A stretch of 64,000 nucleotides of DNA from Karstenula rhodostoma CBS 690.94 (GCA_010093485.1 MU001501.1:1753052-1817051), one strand, 5' to 3'; shown: positions 1 through 11,790, numbered from the stretch's first letter. Numbers and translations are program-made. Notes: generated by a model from the sequence alone, not told the origin.

Positions 1-1069
1 TTGATTTAATATGCTAGATGTTCTGATAAATGGCGTTCAGAAATTTTCGCCATCTTCGTCAGATCAACTTAGTTTGATAACGACTAGCCATTCCTTAGGT
101 ATTCTACAATCAGATATACATTTTCCCCTTAAATTGTTCCTCGCTTTCTAACGCTTAGTCGGATAACATTTATCTTGTCCATCCTCGAAGGTTCCCCCAG
201 ATCTCGGCTTCAATCTCATGGCCGGTTCGAAAAACCTACACAACATAGCAATTCGTACCACTCCTAAGTGCTGGGACTCGGTAAGCAATGTTATAGTAGT
301 ACGCGTGAGACAAGTTTACGACGGAGAGTATGATAACAATAGATGCTTGGGTTTATTGTACAGGGATAGGGGGACTAGAGGTATACTCGGCCGCAACGTA
401 AGCCATTACACACTAGTGCTCAGGTGGCTACGGATGATACTATCTGCATACAGTCTTCCAACTCATTCAGGGATCATACAACTACGAGCTTCGACTGTAG
501 TTACGAGTATAAGTAAAATAGGTAGGGATGTCTCAGCGTAGCAGCAAAGACGCAATAGAAGCGTTTATATCGCTAAACAGGCCTTAGCTGCTCCCCTTTT
601 GGGTATTAAGTAATACCAGTACATGTTTATCAAACTATTCTATCCCTGCACTGGAAGACCTACCACCTTTACTTACGACCGCAACCACAGTAAATCGCAT
701 TGCTGCCACGCACGAGAGAATGTGGTGTCGGCGGTACACATGACTCATCCAGGCACAAGCATCAACATTAGCCTAGGCAGGACCAATCGCAGCGTCCACA
801 GTTGGGGGCCAAGACGGACCCTTGCTGCCGGTGGGATGGCGTTACCCGCATTAGGCAGCTCTCTAATACGGTAGTCGTCCAGAAGCATTGGATTTGCCTT
901 GGGGGCGGTAGAAAGGGGATAGAAGGTATATATATGGCCGTGTGTCCCCAGATGCTGATGATCTCCATCGCAGATTCCTTTTCTATTGTCTCATACTTGA
1001 CTTTCTTTTTTGCTATTGCGCAACCACGCTCGCTACCATACTCGTTCGAAACCTCGAAGAAATAAAAAC
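1..1069. other. Gene-free left edge
   Basis: No reading frame here shows a recognisable domain, a plausible exon chain or a good start context. The short open frames are low in content and probably chance. The composition is more AT-rich than the gene that follows. The last 60 bp serve as the leader of the cell-wall protein gene. Confidence 0.5.
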
Positions 1070-2005
1070 ATGAAGCCCACCCACTTCTGGGCCGCTCTCG
1101 CCCTCACCCACGCCCCCGCCGTCCTATCCCAAGGCCTCCGACAAGCAACGGGCGGCCACGCCGCAACCCCAACCCCGACTTCAACAACCGCCGCCCCAGC
1201 ATCCAGCTGTACCGCATCCCTCCTCACGACGCTCTGCGACTACAAAGACCCGGGCTCGCAGTTCGCCGTCGCCAGCTCTGGGAGATCGCACTGCTGGGAG
1301 TACTGCAACGCGCACCAGCCATGCAACTTCGTCGTCCTCGTCACGGGGAACCCGCACACGGGGACGGGAACGTGCTGGCTGTACCCCGGGGAGGACTTCG
1401 ACGCCAGCGCGGGGACTACGGGGTGTGATTATCTATCTGTATACGAAAAGCCTACCTACGCGGATGACGCAGCGACGCCGACAGCCGGCACGTGCGAGGC
1501 CACTGCGTCTCCCTCCGCCATTGCAGAGGTGTGCGGGTATCCCGAGCCGGAGGACCAGTGTTTCTATTCGTGCGCGGCGAGTTCAGGTGCGGTGGATTGT
1601 CTGAGCCAGTGCGCGGAGGACTCGTGCGCGTTTGCGATCTTCTACACGGGCGAGGGGGGCGGGTCGCCGTATGCGTCGGGGACGTGCTGGAAGTACCCGA
1701 ATGGGACGTACGATGCGGGCAAGGCGGGGACGTGTGAGGGGAAGCCGGAGCAGTATGTGTATGAGAACAAGTGCCCCAAGGTGGCGGCTTTGTCGACTTC
1801 GTCGCTGTCGTTGTCATCGACGACGTCTTCGGCGCAGGAGAGCGGTGCTGCTAAGCCCACCGAAACGGCGTCTGGTGATGATGTTGCGGCCGAGGAGGCT
1901 AAGCAGGGGAAGGGGGGCGCGGGTGAGGGGTCGGGGGCTGCGGGCGTCTCGTTTAGTAGCCCGCTGGCTGCGGGTATGGCTGCCGCGCTGTGGTGGGGCG
2001 TGTGA
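1070..2005 (+). CDS. Secreted, probably GPI-anchored Cys-rich cell-wall protein
   Basis: Single-exon model of 311 aa. The ATG at 1070 was chosen because it begins a clear signal peptide (MKPTHFWAALALTHAPAVLS) and is preceded by AAAAAC; the frame is open further upstream but without an ATG. After a Thr/Ala/Pro-rich stretch come two similar Cys-rich segments of about 75 residues (around 45-130 and 145-230). Each carries a Trp/Tyr-Cys core and a 'GTCW-YP' motif, resembling PAN/apple-like or WSC-like carbohydrate-binding folds. A Ser/Thr-rich stalk and a hydrophobic C-terminus (LAAGMAAALWWGV) fit GPI anchoring. The likely place of action is the plasma membrane or cell wall. The domain family is inferred from spacing only and no enzymatic residues are seen. 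Confidence 0.75.
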   Translation: MKPTHFWAALALTHAPAVLSQGLRQATGGHAATPTPTSTTAAPASSCTASLLTTLCDYKDPGSQFAVASSGRSHCWEYCNAHQPCNFVVLVTGNPHTGTGTCWLYPGEDFDASAGTTGCDYLSVYEKPTYADDAATPTAGTCEATASPSAIAEVCGYPEPEDQCFYSCAASSGAVDCLSQCAEDSCAFAIFYTGEGGGSPYASGTCWKYPNGTYDAGKAGTCEGKPEQYVYENKCPKVAALSTSSLSLSSTTSSAQESGAAKPTETASGDDVAAEEAKQGKGGAGEGSGAAGVSFSSPLAAGMAAALWWGV

Positions 2006-2148
2006 AGATATTGTAAAACGCATGATATAGACACCATAGCTCAGGCTATCCTTGTAGATAATGTTAATAAGTCAAGACACGCACTACGTGAAGAATGGGA
2101 ACTGGACTACGTTCCATGCGTACAACGCTATAATGGCCTCTCGTGATT

Positions 2149-2618
2149 GGCCTAGGGAGTAGGCGGAACTGGAGAAAGAGATTCGCGCGATTCACGGAGG
2201 GTGATACGGGTCGCATCACGGGACACATGATGGTGAGGGTACGATATTATATATATAGAAGGGGCTATGCAATACTATAGTAGAAGAGCAAAACCTAGGA
2301 GAAGCTGCGATATAGCAGTAAGACGGTTTCCAGGAAATGTATACAGTGCTATATCCCCGCCGAATATAAAAGACGAGGAGATCGGCCTAGGGAGTAGGCG
2401 GAACTGGAGAAAGAGATTCGCGCGATTCACGGAGGGTGATACGGGTCGCATCACGGGATATATGATAGTAAGGGTACAATATCATGTATATAGAAGGGGC
2501 CATGCAATACTATAGTAGAAGAGTAAAACCTAGGAGAAGCTGTGATGCAGCAGTAAGACAGTTTCTAGGAAATGCATACGGTGCTATGTCCCCGCTGAAT
2601 ATGAAAGACGAGGAGATC
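2149..2618. repeat. Tandem duplication of a 235-bp unit with RIP-like differences
   Basis: Two head-to-tail copies, 2149-2383 and 2384-2618. The first 75 bp are identical. The remaining part differs at roughly 18 positions, all of which I read as transitions (C/T or G/A) with no transversion or indel. That is the signature of repeat-induced point mutation, which acts on duplicated DNA in many ascomycetes. A broken frame runs through both copies, so the unit may be a remnant of a larger repeat, but I do not recognise the encoded sequence. Confidence 0.8.
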
Positions 2619-4067
2619 GACAAGAGACTCGTGATGAAGGAGAAGGTGTAGAGCCTCATTGACTACGGTTACATGTGTAAACAGAACAAGGTGTTAGTAA
2701 CTACAAAAAAGCTTAAACTGCTAGGATAATGCTACATAAGTTTCGCGGTTGCGCAAAGATTCGTAAACCGTGTTATCCTGCCCCACTACAATTGTAGTTG
2801 CCCAGGTGCTGACTTCCTACCCACATCTAAGTTTGTGTCCACCGCTTCTTAACTTACTTGACTTCCTTCGCACTGACCCAGTCTTCGATCCATGCACCTT
2901 CCTCCGATGGCGTGCAACCTTGACTTTACTGTCTGAGCCTCGGAACACTCAGGCACAACGATCGCATTTGATATCCGGGTAGGCTGCACGCAGTATCGAT
3001 CCTGCCCAGACAAATAGATTTTGCTGCCTTGGAACCTGTGGCGTGGCCGCACCCTCTCTCCCAGGTATTTTCTCATGCTCAAGAAGTCTTGTACAAACCT
3101 GAGTGGGCCGTTGTCCTGGTAGAATGTACCGCAGCCATAAGTCTGAGAAGCTCCATGATGTACCCACCGCAGCTATCAGAGTGGGTTGCTCATATACTCG
3201 CGTTTCTGGTATACTCGTACAATTTACGATGAGTTTCTGAGTGCATGGGATGATCCAAGATGTTGAAGGTGTTTCTTCCCCACGCTCGTCGCTGGAAGAT
3301 CGAAGTATGCTCGGGAAGTAGCGCGAGGACGAGCTATCGCTACACGGTATAGACAGACCAAGATCTATCACTTCTCCAGCTTCTAGATCACATGGATCGC
3401 GGGATTCGAGAAGCTCTACGAGGTTGACGGGAGCCGTACCAGGGAGCTCTACTGGCTGACGCAATGGTTTGTTTATTCTGCGTTTTGTCCCGGGCAGACT
3501 GTGTCCCAAGTCAATATGTATTCATAATAAAGGGCTGAGTGCCATACCGGCGTTGAGAAGAGGGCTCGATGATTATTACTTCTGACGACGGTGATGATTT
3601 CCAAGTGTCCTCAGTCCTGCTACTGATGCTTATCTCCAGGCGCAGCCCACCGACAAGGACTTGAAGCTCCATGCTTTTTCTTTCTTTTGAAGAAATATAA
3701 CTCCTAGAAAGCTCAATTTAGGTGGCTGTCAGCGGAATCTCGAGAACACAGCGAGAGGAAGCGAAGTCTCTGTCACTTCTCCACTCACAGGGGCTTGGGA
3801 ACATCCTTACAACATTGAAGAGCTGCAAAGGTGGGAAAGGGTAGGAAAAAAAACTTTGTCAATTGGGGGGAGGCGTATTTTCATGTATGCACTGCCCCGA
3901 TCACGGCGCGCGCGTTCGGGTGCAATTTATTCCATGCAGACTGTACAACGACGTGAGTATTCGCCTTGCTGTACACACACTCACAGGTCTCTCCGCTGTC
4001 CTAACACAGCCTGCTCTCTTATATATCACGCCTTTTCGCTTTCAGGCAACACCCCCAGAAGGAACTT
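2619..4067. other. Gene-poor stretch
   Basis: Short open frames occur on both strands, including one of 186 codons on the minus strand at 2949-3509. None shows domains or a sensible exon chain. Given the HET relic just downstream, this is probably decayed gene or repeat DNA. Confidence 0.45.
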
Positions 4068-4480
4068 CTGCAGCAACTGCGAAAAACTCAAAGTTACACC
4101 GTCAGGCTTTATTACTAAGTTGACTGCAAAGCTGGGTGAGCGATTCCTCTGGGCAGACACACTTTGCGTTATACAAGACTCAAGGGCAGTCAGACAACAA
4201 ACCCTCCAGGACATGGACCGAATCTATGCACAGTCGCTCTTGACGATTGTTGCGGGAAGGTTGCTCGAGCGCCAATAATGCTCTGCTAGGCGTGTCCGAG
4301 CAGCGGGTATGTGTGGACACCCTGGTACAGCGACGCTATCGATATCTGCACACTCACTTTGACTTCAAAGATCTAATCGAACAAACAAATTACAGCCAGA
4401 GAGGTTGGACGTAGGATACGTTGGCTTACCGCAGTACCCAACTCGCCAACCGACGTTCCGTTCAAGTTTATTCATGACAC
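4068..4480 (+). pseudogene. Relic of a HET-domain (heterokaryon incompatibility) gene
   Basis: The frame around 4120-4260 reads FLWADTLCVIQDS followed by MDRIYAQSLLTIVA, which matches the core of the fungal HET domain (consensus near 'LWID.LCIIQD' and 'M..IY..A.LTI.A'). The frame then breaks near 4262. A second frame continues with SANNALLGVSEQR and later with YSQRGWT, where the usual 'RGWT-Q-E' motif is interrupted by a TAG codon at about 4411. With a frameshift and a stop inside the domain, and no start-side exons found, the copy is not functional as it stands. Confidence 0.7.
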
Positions 4481-4690
4481 AACACAACATAACATAACAT
4501 AACTACGATAGATCTCCAGTCTGTACTAACAACACGCGTCCAACAACCCATGGATGCATGCGAGAAGTGAGCGAGCTACAACCAGTGAGTGAGTGCCCCA
4601 TGACATCACATCCGTCCACCCCATGCATCCATGCATCCATGCATCCATCCACCCCTCCATCCGCCCACCCTCGTCAAAACCCCCCTCCCC
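4481..4690. repeat. Short simple repeats in the AA9 3' flank
   Basis: A CATAA-type run lies near 4480-4505, and ATCC/GCATCC tetranucleotide-like runs lie near 4605-4665. This is low-complexity DNA between the HET relic and the stop of the AA9 gene, and no gene is seen. Confidence 0.5.
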
Positions 4691-5675
4691 CTACCCAGTC
4701 CACACAGCCGGCCCAGGGGGCTGATACGTATCCGGCGCCTTCACAATCTTAGCCAGATCCACCAGGATGCCTACATCCCATCATATCAGCACACGTCCCC
4801 AATCAATCAACCCCTGCTCCAAAATACTAACACATACCAGGATCCGACCTCCCATACGCCCCAGGAAACGCCACCATCGGTCCCGGCGACCCGTCCCCCC
4901 CACCCGTAATAGTGACCTGCGAGCACGCGAGGTAGAACTGCGCGCCGCCGGCGCGCATGGCCATGTGCAGGGCGATGTGCTCGACGCGGAGGAGGTAGTC
5001 TCCGGAGGGTGTGGACACGGGGATGGTTGTGTTGGCCGTTTGGTAGGAGTCTGGGTAGGGCGTTAGTTGCGAGGGGGCTCGACTAGCCAGCTGTGTGACC
5101 TCTGTTCCATCGGTTGGTTACGGAGGGGTGTGGAGAAGAGAAGAGAAGAGAAGAAATGTAGCGTGTGAACCAAGCAAGCAAGAGTTAAAAAAAAACATAC
5201 TCTGCGCCGGCCAACTCATCTGCCCCTGCCCATCGACGCTCGGCATCGTAGTCCCAATCTTGAACCACACCGCGCCGCTGCCGTCCCATGTCTTGACGCT
5301 ACCCCCGACAGGCACCCGCGCGAGGTAGTACTGCGTCGGCCCCGGGTGGTTGACCTGCTGGGTGCTGAGGTAGTGCAGCGTTGCGCCGGCGGGTATAGTA
5401 GCAACACTAGCCGCGGTCGCTGCTTGGTAGCATCGTATGTCTGGGGAGGTGGGGTTCTCGATGCCGGTCTTGGAATCTGCGTTTTTGGTGCGCCGCGTGG
5501 TGAGCCAGTCGGAGGGGGAGGGCTGGTTGTTGATGACGAGGCGGGGGAAGGTGTCTGTGGGGTGCGAGACGAGATGGGTTAGTTGTGTGGGGAGGCTGAG
5601 GGAGGGGAGGGGGGTCGCACAGTGCGCTTGGACGGCGATTTCGGCGACGAGGATGAGGGCGGCGAGGAATAGCAT
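4691..5675 (-). CDS. AA9 lytic polysaccharide monooxygenase
   Basis: Copper-dependent secreted enzyme that oxidatively cleaves cellulose or related glucans (family AA9, formerly GH61). Four exons: 5675-5621, 5554-5201, 5050-4838, 4770-4691, giving 233 aa. All junctions are GT-AG and the frame is continuous. A 17-residue signal peptide ends ...AVQA, so the mature protein starts HYTFPRL. His18 is the N-terminal copper ligand, His88 (in NHPGP) is the second His, and Tyr176 (in AQFYLAC) is the axial Tyr. Cys60 and Cys179 probably form the usual disulfide. The C-terminus PGPAVWTG is typical of single-domain AA9, and no carbohydrate-binding module follows. Intron 1 splits the codon immediately after His18. 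Intron 2 carries a GA-rich tract. The assignment is firm; the exact substrate and regioselectivity cannot be told. Confidence 0.95.
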
Positions 5676-6121
5676 CTTGGATATGCTCTGCGTGGGCGTG
5701 GGAGACGGAGGGAACGAGGACGGGCGTGTGCGTGTGCGTGTGCGCTGGTTCTTCCTATATGTGGTGGAGAGTCCTGCACCTATGGCTGTCCACATGCCCG
5801 CCGTCGTCTATCTATCGAGGTAGATAGATGGCACCTGTGTTCTGGCATCCAATCGACGCTGTGAAGTGAACCGTTTCCAGCCAACCAAACGTGCTTCTAG
5901 ACAGTGCAAGACTCCAGGTAGAGTGGGCCGAGACGCGGTAATTAGCCTACGCAAGATAAACTGCCGAGGGATAAGGATCACCAAGCTGTTATGTAGCGCC
6001 GGGTAGTGGAGGAAATTGTAGCGACAGAGGTGTTGGTTCGGGGCGGTCTTACATTTCTCAAAGTGAGATGTAATGGCAGCTCCAAGATAGTACTAGCGAT
6101 CGCCTCCTACTTCTCTCCCTA
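5676..6121. other. Intergenic region, AA9 promoter and COG3 3' end
   Basis: Holds the upstream region of the AA9 gene and the downstream region of COG3. A short GATAGATAGAT-like run lies near 5815-5830. No gene is seen. Confidence 0.6.
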
Positions 6122-8899
6122 CTACATCCTGATCCTGATCCCCGTCCCCGTCCTGTCCGTCCCCATCCTCTCGCTAACCGCCCTCATGCTCGCATCGCTA
6201 TCACCCTCACTCTCATCTCCCCCGCCGTAGTCATCCTCGCCCGCCGCCAGAATCCCCAACCCCAGCGTCCCCACTCTGAACACGCCCCCGCACCACTCGG
6301 AAAACACGTCGGGATCCCACACCCCGTCCGCGGGGCCCTTGCCTTTAGCGCTGCGCCCCGCGCCGTTCAGGCTAGGCGTGTATGCCGTGTCGAACCAGTC
6401 CTCGTACGTCTGGGCGACAGCCTCGAGGACGGCAGCGACCAGCATCTCGCGCGTGCGGTGGTCCGTGATGTACTCCTCGAGCTTAGCACGCAGGAACGGC
6501 GTTTCGTGCTCGATGTTCTTGCGAATCTTGGTCGTGCGGGGTGCGGCTTCGGCGGGCGGGACTTTGATGACCGCCTTTCCGTCCTTGGACTTGATGGGCT
6601 CGGTGATGCGCGTGGCGAACTGGCCGGTGAAGTCGTTGATGGCTTGGCGGAGGACGGTGTCGACTTCGGCTTTGGCGTCGAGCATGTTTTCGACCACTTT
6701 TGGGATGAGCAGGCCGACGAGCTCGCGCGGGTTGAAGAGGTTTCCGCGGGAGCGCAGTTCCCAGAAGGTGTTCGAGATGCTGGAGAAGTCGTATTGGAGG
6801 TCTGTCTCCGGTGTGACGAATTCGATGTCGAAGGCGACAATTTGTTGTTTGAGAAGGAGGAGATGCGAGATGAGGAAGAGGGCAGCATCGGTGGGAGAGG
6901 CGGATTTGGAGATGAGAGTCGAGGCGTGTCGGAGCGAGAGGGTGGTGCTGTGGACGATGCGATGGGCGAGGTCGTCGAACACGGAGGACTAAATACCGTT
7001 AGCGGGGTCGATGTGTACTGAAGATCTATCCTTACGTGTACAAGCCGGTAGATTTTACTGAGTAGCCAGATGGCCTTCCTCAGCGTGGGGTACCAATCTT
7101 TGAACGCGGCTTCGGTGTTGAAACTCCATCTAGCATCCTCCTCCTCCTCCTCCTCAACCACCGTGGGCGTCTTCGGCATCTGAGGAGTTGGTGGAAGGTC
7201 AGTCTTGGGTTCCTTTTTGCCTGAGAGGACTGGTTGGTTCGACTTGGAGCCGGACGGTGTTGGTTTCTTGTTCTTGAGTGGGTAGTCTAGGTCTTCTGGT
7301 TTGGGCTTGTATCGCTCAATGTCGTCGCGCAGAACGGCTAGGGAGAGGAACACGAGTCGGTTCTGCGCATCGTGCAAGGCTGGCTGCACAAGCGTCTGGA
7401 AGTCCAGCTTGGGGGCCTCGATGGGCGATTCGTCTTCGTCCTCGTCTTCCATGTATTGCGTCTGGATGAATGTGGACAGTTCACACAATTTCAGAATCTG
7501 GGTTTCGTGGATGGTTCGTGGGCGCAATTGGTCATACATGGGCTCACACATGGCCTCCAAATAGTCATACATGCCGCGGTCCCCTTCAAACCACTCGCCC
7601 CAAAGGTCGGACTCGTCGGAGCATATCCGGCGCATGTAGCTGATGCTGCTGCGGGCAAAGGCAACCAGATCGTTGGCGGAGCTCGGTGCCTGGGCGATTT
7701 CTCCAATCTTCTTCGTGACCATGGGCAGAATTAGGCGGCCGCGGGTTGCCGAGTAGCTCTGGTATAGCTCGTTCATCAAGCTCTGGTACTCGGCCTCGGC
7801 TCCGGGTTCTGCACCAGCGGGGAGCACGGCTCGCTTCTGAATCTCGAGACCCATCTTCTTCAGCTCAGGTGCGCCGACGCGGAATTTTGCATATAGCAGG
7901 GCCGACGACGTGGTGTCATTCAGTTGTCGGTCTGCTATGCGCTTCGCTACATCTGCAGCGATCTCGCGCAATGCGTTGGTAAAGTGCACGCGGATGAGCG
8001 TCAGGGCGCGGGTGAGGAGCAACCGATATCTGGAGCGGTAGGTGGCCGACTCGCGGTGCTTGGGATGGGCCTGCATGTACTCGAGACAGCTGTCTAGGTT
8101 GGCCAGCATGTCGGTGAAGTCGTTGCCGCGCACGATGCTGGCAGCTCCGGGGGCATTGAGCCTCTTGGTCATGGGCTCGAGGTATAGGTAGTAGCGCAGG
8201 TTCTGCTCCATGTCCTCTGCCAGCTTGGTGATGCGCGTCTGATCGTCTATCAGGCCTTCGCATTGGGTCCGGAAGGCGGTGGTCTGGGCGTCGACGGCCT
8301 GGAAGGATGCGGTGAGCGACGAGAGGGTGGCGAGGGCGTGGGTGGTGTCGGCGACGATGGTGTCGAGGTGGGCGCGGGTGAGGTGCAGCTGGTCCTGGTA
8401 GAGCTTGTACTCGTCGTGGCTGGCCTCGAGCAGCTCGTCGTGGACGCCATCGTACCTGCGCGATGAGTATTTGATGGGAAGTGGATTGATGCCACTCACC
8501 ACTCGGTGAACTCCAGCTCGTTGCTGATGTTATCGCGTGACTTCTTGCGCTCCAGGCCCCTCTCCTTTTTCAGGTGGGCGCGCACGACGTCGTAGAAGTC
8601 GCTGTACGACTTGGCGCGTCGGGCCACGGTGGCAGGCGGCGGGCCATTGAGGGGCTCGGGCGTGTCTTCGGGGGACTCGGCGATGGCTTCTACGCGCTCG
8701 ACGTCAGCGGGGCCCTCCTACAGACGAACAATCAATACACGTACGCGGCAACACGGCCATGGGATCATGGAACGGAGGGGGAGGGTGGGCTTACGTTGGG
8801 CTGCTCCAGGCGCGACTCGCGGCGGCGGTGCTTCGTCTTGTCTACAGGCTTCACGGCGCGCGGCACAAAGGACGAGTACCACGACGCATCTTCGTACAT
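6122..8899 (-). CDS. COG3: Conserved oligomeric Golgi complex subunit 3 (COG3/Sec34)
   Basis: Tethering-complex subunit for retrograde transport within the Golgi. Four exons: 8899-8795, 8717-8500, 8455-7036, 6988-6122, giving 869 aa in continuous frame. The start is chosen at the first ATG (MYEDASWYSSFVP), a typical beginning for fungal COG3. The Sec34 domain follows: a helical segment ending in a conserved block (AEDMEQNLRYYLYLEPMTKRL) near residues 190-215, then LDSCLEYMQAHP and the long helical body. An acidic E/D-rich linker precedes the last third. The C-terminal exon is also strongly helical. The gene is divergent from the Fmp25-like gene, with 488 bp between their starts. No sign of damage. 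Confidence 0.9.
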
Positions 8900-9056
8900 T
8901 GCGAGGAAGAGAGGAGAGGGGCGTGCCGTGGGAGTGAATGGCAGCCCTGGGGTCGTCAAACCACCACGTAGACTAGGTAGTTCGCTTGCGGGCCGGAGGA
9001 GCGTGGGGTTATGCTTGGCCTGCTCCGAATCGGCGCCTCCTTCGCGGTGGCTGCTC

Positions 9057-9190
9057 CGAACAAGCCACGCCGAGCAAGCCACACTGAACCAGCCACACCG
9101 AACAAGCCACACCGAACAAGCCACGCTGAGCAAGCCACACCGAGCAAGCCACACCAAACAAGCCACATCGAACAAGCCACACCGAACAAG
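9057..9190. repeat. 14-bp tandem repeat in the COG3/Fmp25-like bidirectional promoter
   Basis: About nine to ten imperfect copies of a 14-bp unit (consensus ACAAGCCACACCGA) lie between the two divergent gene starts. The surrounding intergenic stretch (8900-9387) holds nothing else I can name. The unit could bind a regulator or be a neutral minisatellite. Confidence 0.85.
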
Positions 9191-9387
9191 CGGCGTCCTC
9201 CAATGGTGACGTTCTCGACTTCCGAACTCGCCGTTGGTTTCGCCGCATTGCAGCTGTCCACCCGCCGTCCAACCACCGCCGCTCCATTACCCCACAACTA
9301 CGCCCAGCCTGTCCGTCATGTCGCCTGTCTGATCGTCCCGTATACCATTCGACCACGCCCCGCTACACGCCCCAACTCCACCACACG

Positions 9388-11257
9388 ATGCTCAGCAGCA
9401 GGTGCCTCCCACGCGCGACCGTTCGAGCGCCCCAGGCCCCGCGCATCAGCAGGCACTTCATCACAAGACCCTCGGATCAGAGCAGAGCTCGCGCCATCCC
9501 CCACCCGTATGCCCAGCGCCGCCAACAGCGCTTTGTCCGCTCCCTCGTCGCCGTCACAGCCCTCTGGGGCACCGCCACGGCATGGCAGTGGTACAACGGA
9601 GAGAGGTTCCTCCGCGAGGTCCATGCCGAAGAGCCGCCCCAGGAGCAGCCCGAGTTGAACTTTGAGAAGCCCCGGCGGAAACCGACCTCTGCCGACGAGA
9701 ACCGGACCATCATCAGCTCGCAGCACCTGCAGGTCCAGAAGAGCTGGGAGAACCCTGGAGTTTACGCATGGGGTTCCAATGCCGGCAGAGTGGTGGCCCC
9801 CGATTCAAATGAGTCTTTCATAAAAACACCGCGGCGAATACGCTTCTTCGACGCGAAGCCGCTCAGGGACATTAAGCTGGACAAGGCTTTCGGCGCTGCT
9901 ATCGACGAGAGGGGCGATCTGCTGCAGTGGGGGACCGCCTTCTCCAAGGAGACCACGCAACCAACACCAACGCTGAGGGGCAAGAACCTGACTTCGCTCT
10001 CGATATCGCGGGACCGAATAATAGCACTTTCCAAGTCGGGAGATGTATACTCAATGCCTGTTTCACAGCAAGAACAAAAGACTGGTCCGAAGCCAGCCTC
10101 CACCTCATGGATCCCTTTCTGGGGATCGTCGAATGACATTTCCTACCGCCTGAGGACACCGCAGAACCTTGGGTGGAGCGAACGCGTCACGCAGGTCTCG
10201 TCTGGCCTGGAGCACGCGCTGATGCTCACCTCAACCGGACGCGTCTTCTCTTTCGCCTCCGGAACCCAAGACTACCCCCGCAAAGGCCAGCTTGGTATCC
10301 CAGGTCTGACATGGGAGTCGCGCCCAGCTGGTGCTTTCGATATCCCCCACGAGATCACCACACTAAAAGGCTTCCCCATAAAGCACGTTGCAACTGGAGA
10401 CTTCCACAGCCTGGTCAGCGATGCAGCCGGGCGAGCCTTTGGCTTCGGCGACGTAAGCAGCATCACTACCCCTCACATCTAAAGCTCCATGCTCACTCGT
10501 GCAGAACTCCTCCGGCCAACTAGGCTTCGACTTCAATGCCGAGGCCACGTTCATCGACGCGCCTTCGCTCCTCCCCACCCAAAACCTCTACGCCGGCACC
10601 GCCCAGCAAGCCTCCGTGACCAACGTCTTTGCCGGCGGCAACACGTCCTTCCTCGCCATCGAAGCCACCAAGCCCGTGGCCGGCGCGCGCGACTCGACCC
10701 GCGTGCAAGCCGACGTCTGGGGCTTCGGCTTCGGGCTGACCGGCCAGCTCGGCAACGGCCGCTGGACGCACAACCAGGCCTCGCCGACCAAGCTGCCCGC
10801 CTTCTCAGGGCTCTACGAGTACGACGAACCCTCGTCCACGGTGATCCCCATCCGGCTGGCGTACATGAGCATCGGCGCCGCCCACGCCGCCGCAGTCATG
10901 GACAACGTCGCCTCGGTCGCCGTCCCAGCGTCCGCGCGCCGCGCCGCCTCCAAACTCACACCCAACGACACAAACTGGGGCCGCGACATCCTCTTCTGGG
11001 GCAACAACGAGTTCTACCAGCTCGGCACGGGCAAGCGCGCCAACGCGCCGACGCCGACGTACATCCAGCCGCTGGACCAAGCGGCCGAGACGGAGCGCGA
11101 AAAGCATCTAAGCCTGTTTGGCGAGAAGCGCGAGCGCGAGATGCATCGCTTCCAGATTACGCCGCGGAATAAGGTCAAGGTTGGCGGGCGGACGGTGGAG
11201 ATGGAACAACGCGTTGAGTGTGGGAGGGGCTGCACGGCGGTGTTTTCGGCTGTCTAG
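9388..11257 (+). CDS. FMP25: Mitochondrial RCC1-repeat protein, Fmp25-like
   Basis: Two exons, 9388-10452 and 10505-11257 (52-bp intron), 605 aa. The N-terminus is Arg/Ser/Ala-rich with few acids, as in a mitochondrial presequence. A single membrane segment follows (FVRSLVAVTALWGTATAW, about residues 49-66). The rest is a seven-bladed RCC1-type propeller with repeated G-[VD]-[VY]-x-WG and G-QLG motifs (GVYAWGSN, LLQWGT, GQLGIPG, GFGLTGQLGNG, ILFWGNNEFYQLG). Yeast Fmp25 is an inner-membrane protein needed for respiratory complex III assembly, and the same role is inferred here from architecture. The gene symbol names the yeast counterpart. Confidence 0.85.
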
Positions 11258-11656
11258 GCGGGTAACGTCATTCTTGTATATATATATATGTCTATGGCGG
11301 CTTGGGCGGCGCTGGCGTTCGCGTATAACACCACACCACACCACTGCATTGCACTTGTATTGCACTTGTATTGTATTATATCTCCTGGTAGCTTGGCGAA
11401 GCTACACACATCACATCGCATACCAATTCCACCACATACTATAATTACCAGTGACATCCCACATGATTCCTCATCCCTTCCATGCGCATGTGACAACGAT
11501 ACCCACTCGCTTTGACAGCCCCTACTAACCAGCGCAGAGCGGAGCGGAGCGGGGTAAGAGTGGGAGGAAGGAAAGGAAAGGAAAGTAGGTAGGTAGGTAC
11601 TGTATCGCTTCCGACAAGTGTTCTAACTATCTATCTGTATAACCCTTTTTATGGTT

Positions 11657-11790
11657 TTCTGATTGTTGACTCGAACTACAAAGTAGTGACCCGTAAAGTG
11701 ATAGACAAATATGGACTGCCGTCCAAAAGTGATACAAAAGGAAGCGTTGTGAGTGGATAAACAAGGTTAGGTAAGCAAGCAAGGCTTGGC
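11657..11790. repeat. Solo copy of the 17.6-kb fold-back element family
   Basis: The segment starting CTGATTGTTGACTCGAACTA, followed by the GTAAAGTGATAG and GGACTGCCGTCCAAAAGTGA motifs, matches the arms of the element at 17593-17845, with mostly transition differences. No inverted partner is seen here, so it is a fragment. It lies in the 654-bp gap between the Fmp25-like and STAND genes, which otherwise holds microsatellite-like TATATA and GGAAA runs. Confidence 0.65.

Noticed and set aside
2949..3509. 186-codon minus-strand open frame
   Set aside because: No domain, no good start context and no homologous feature; it lies in decayed DNA next to a HET relic.
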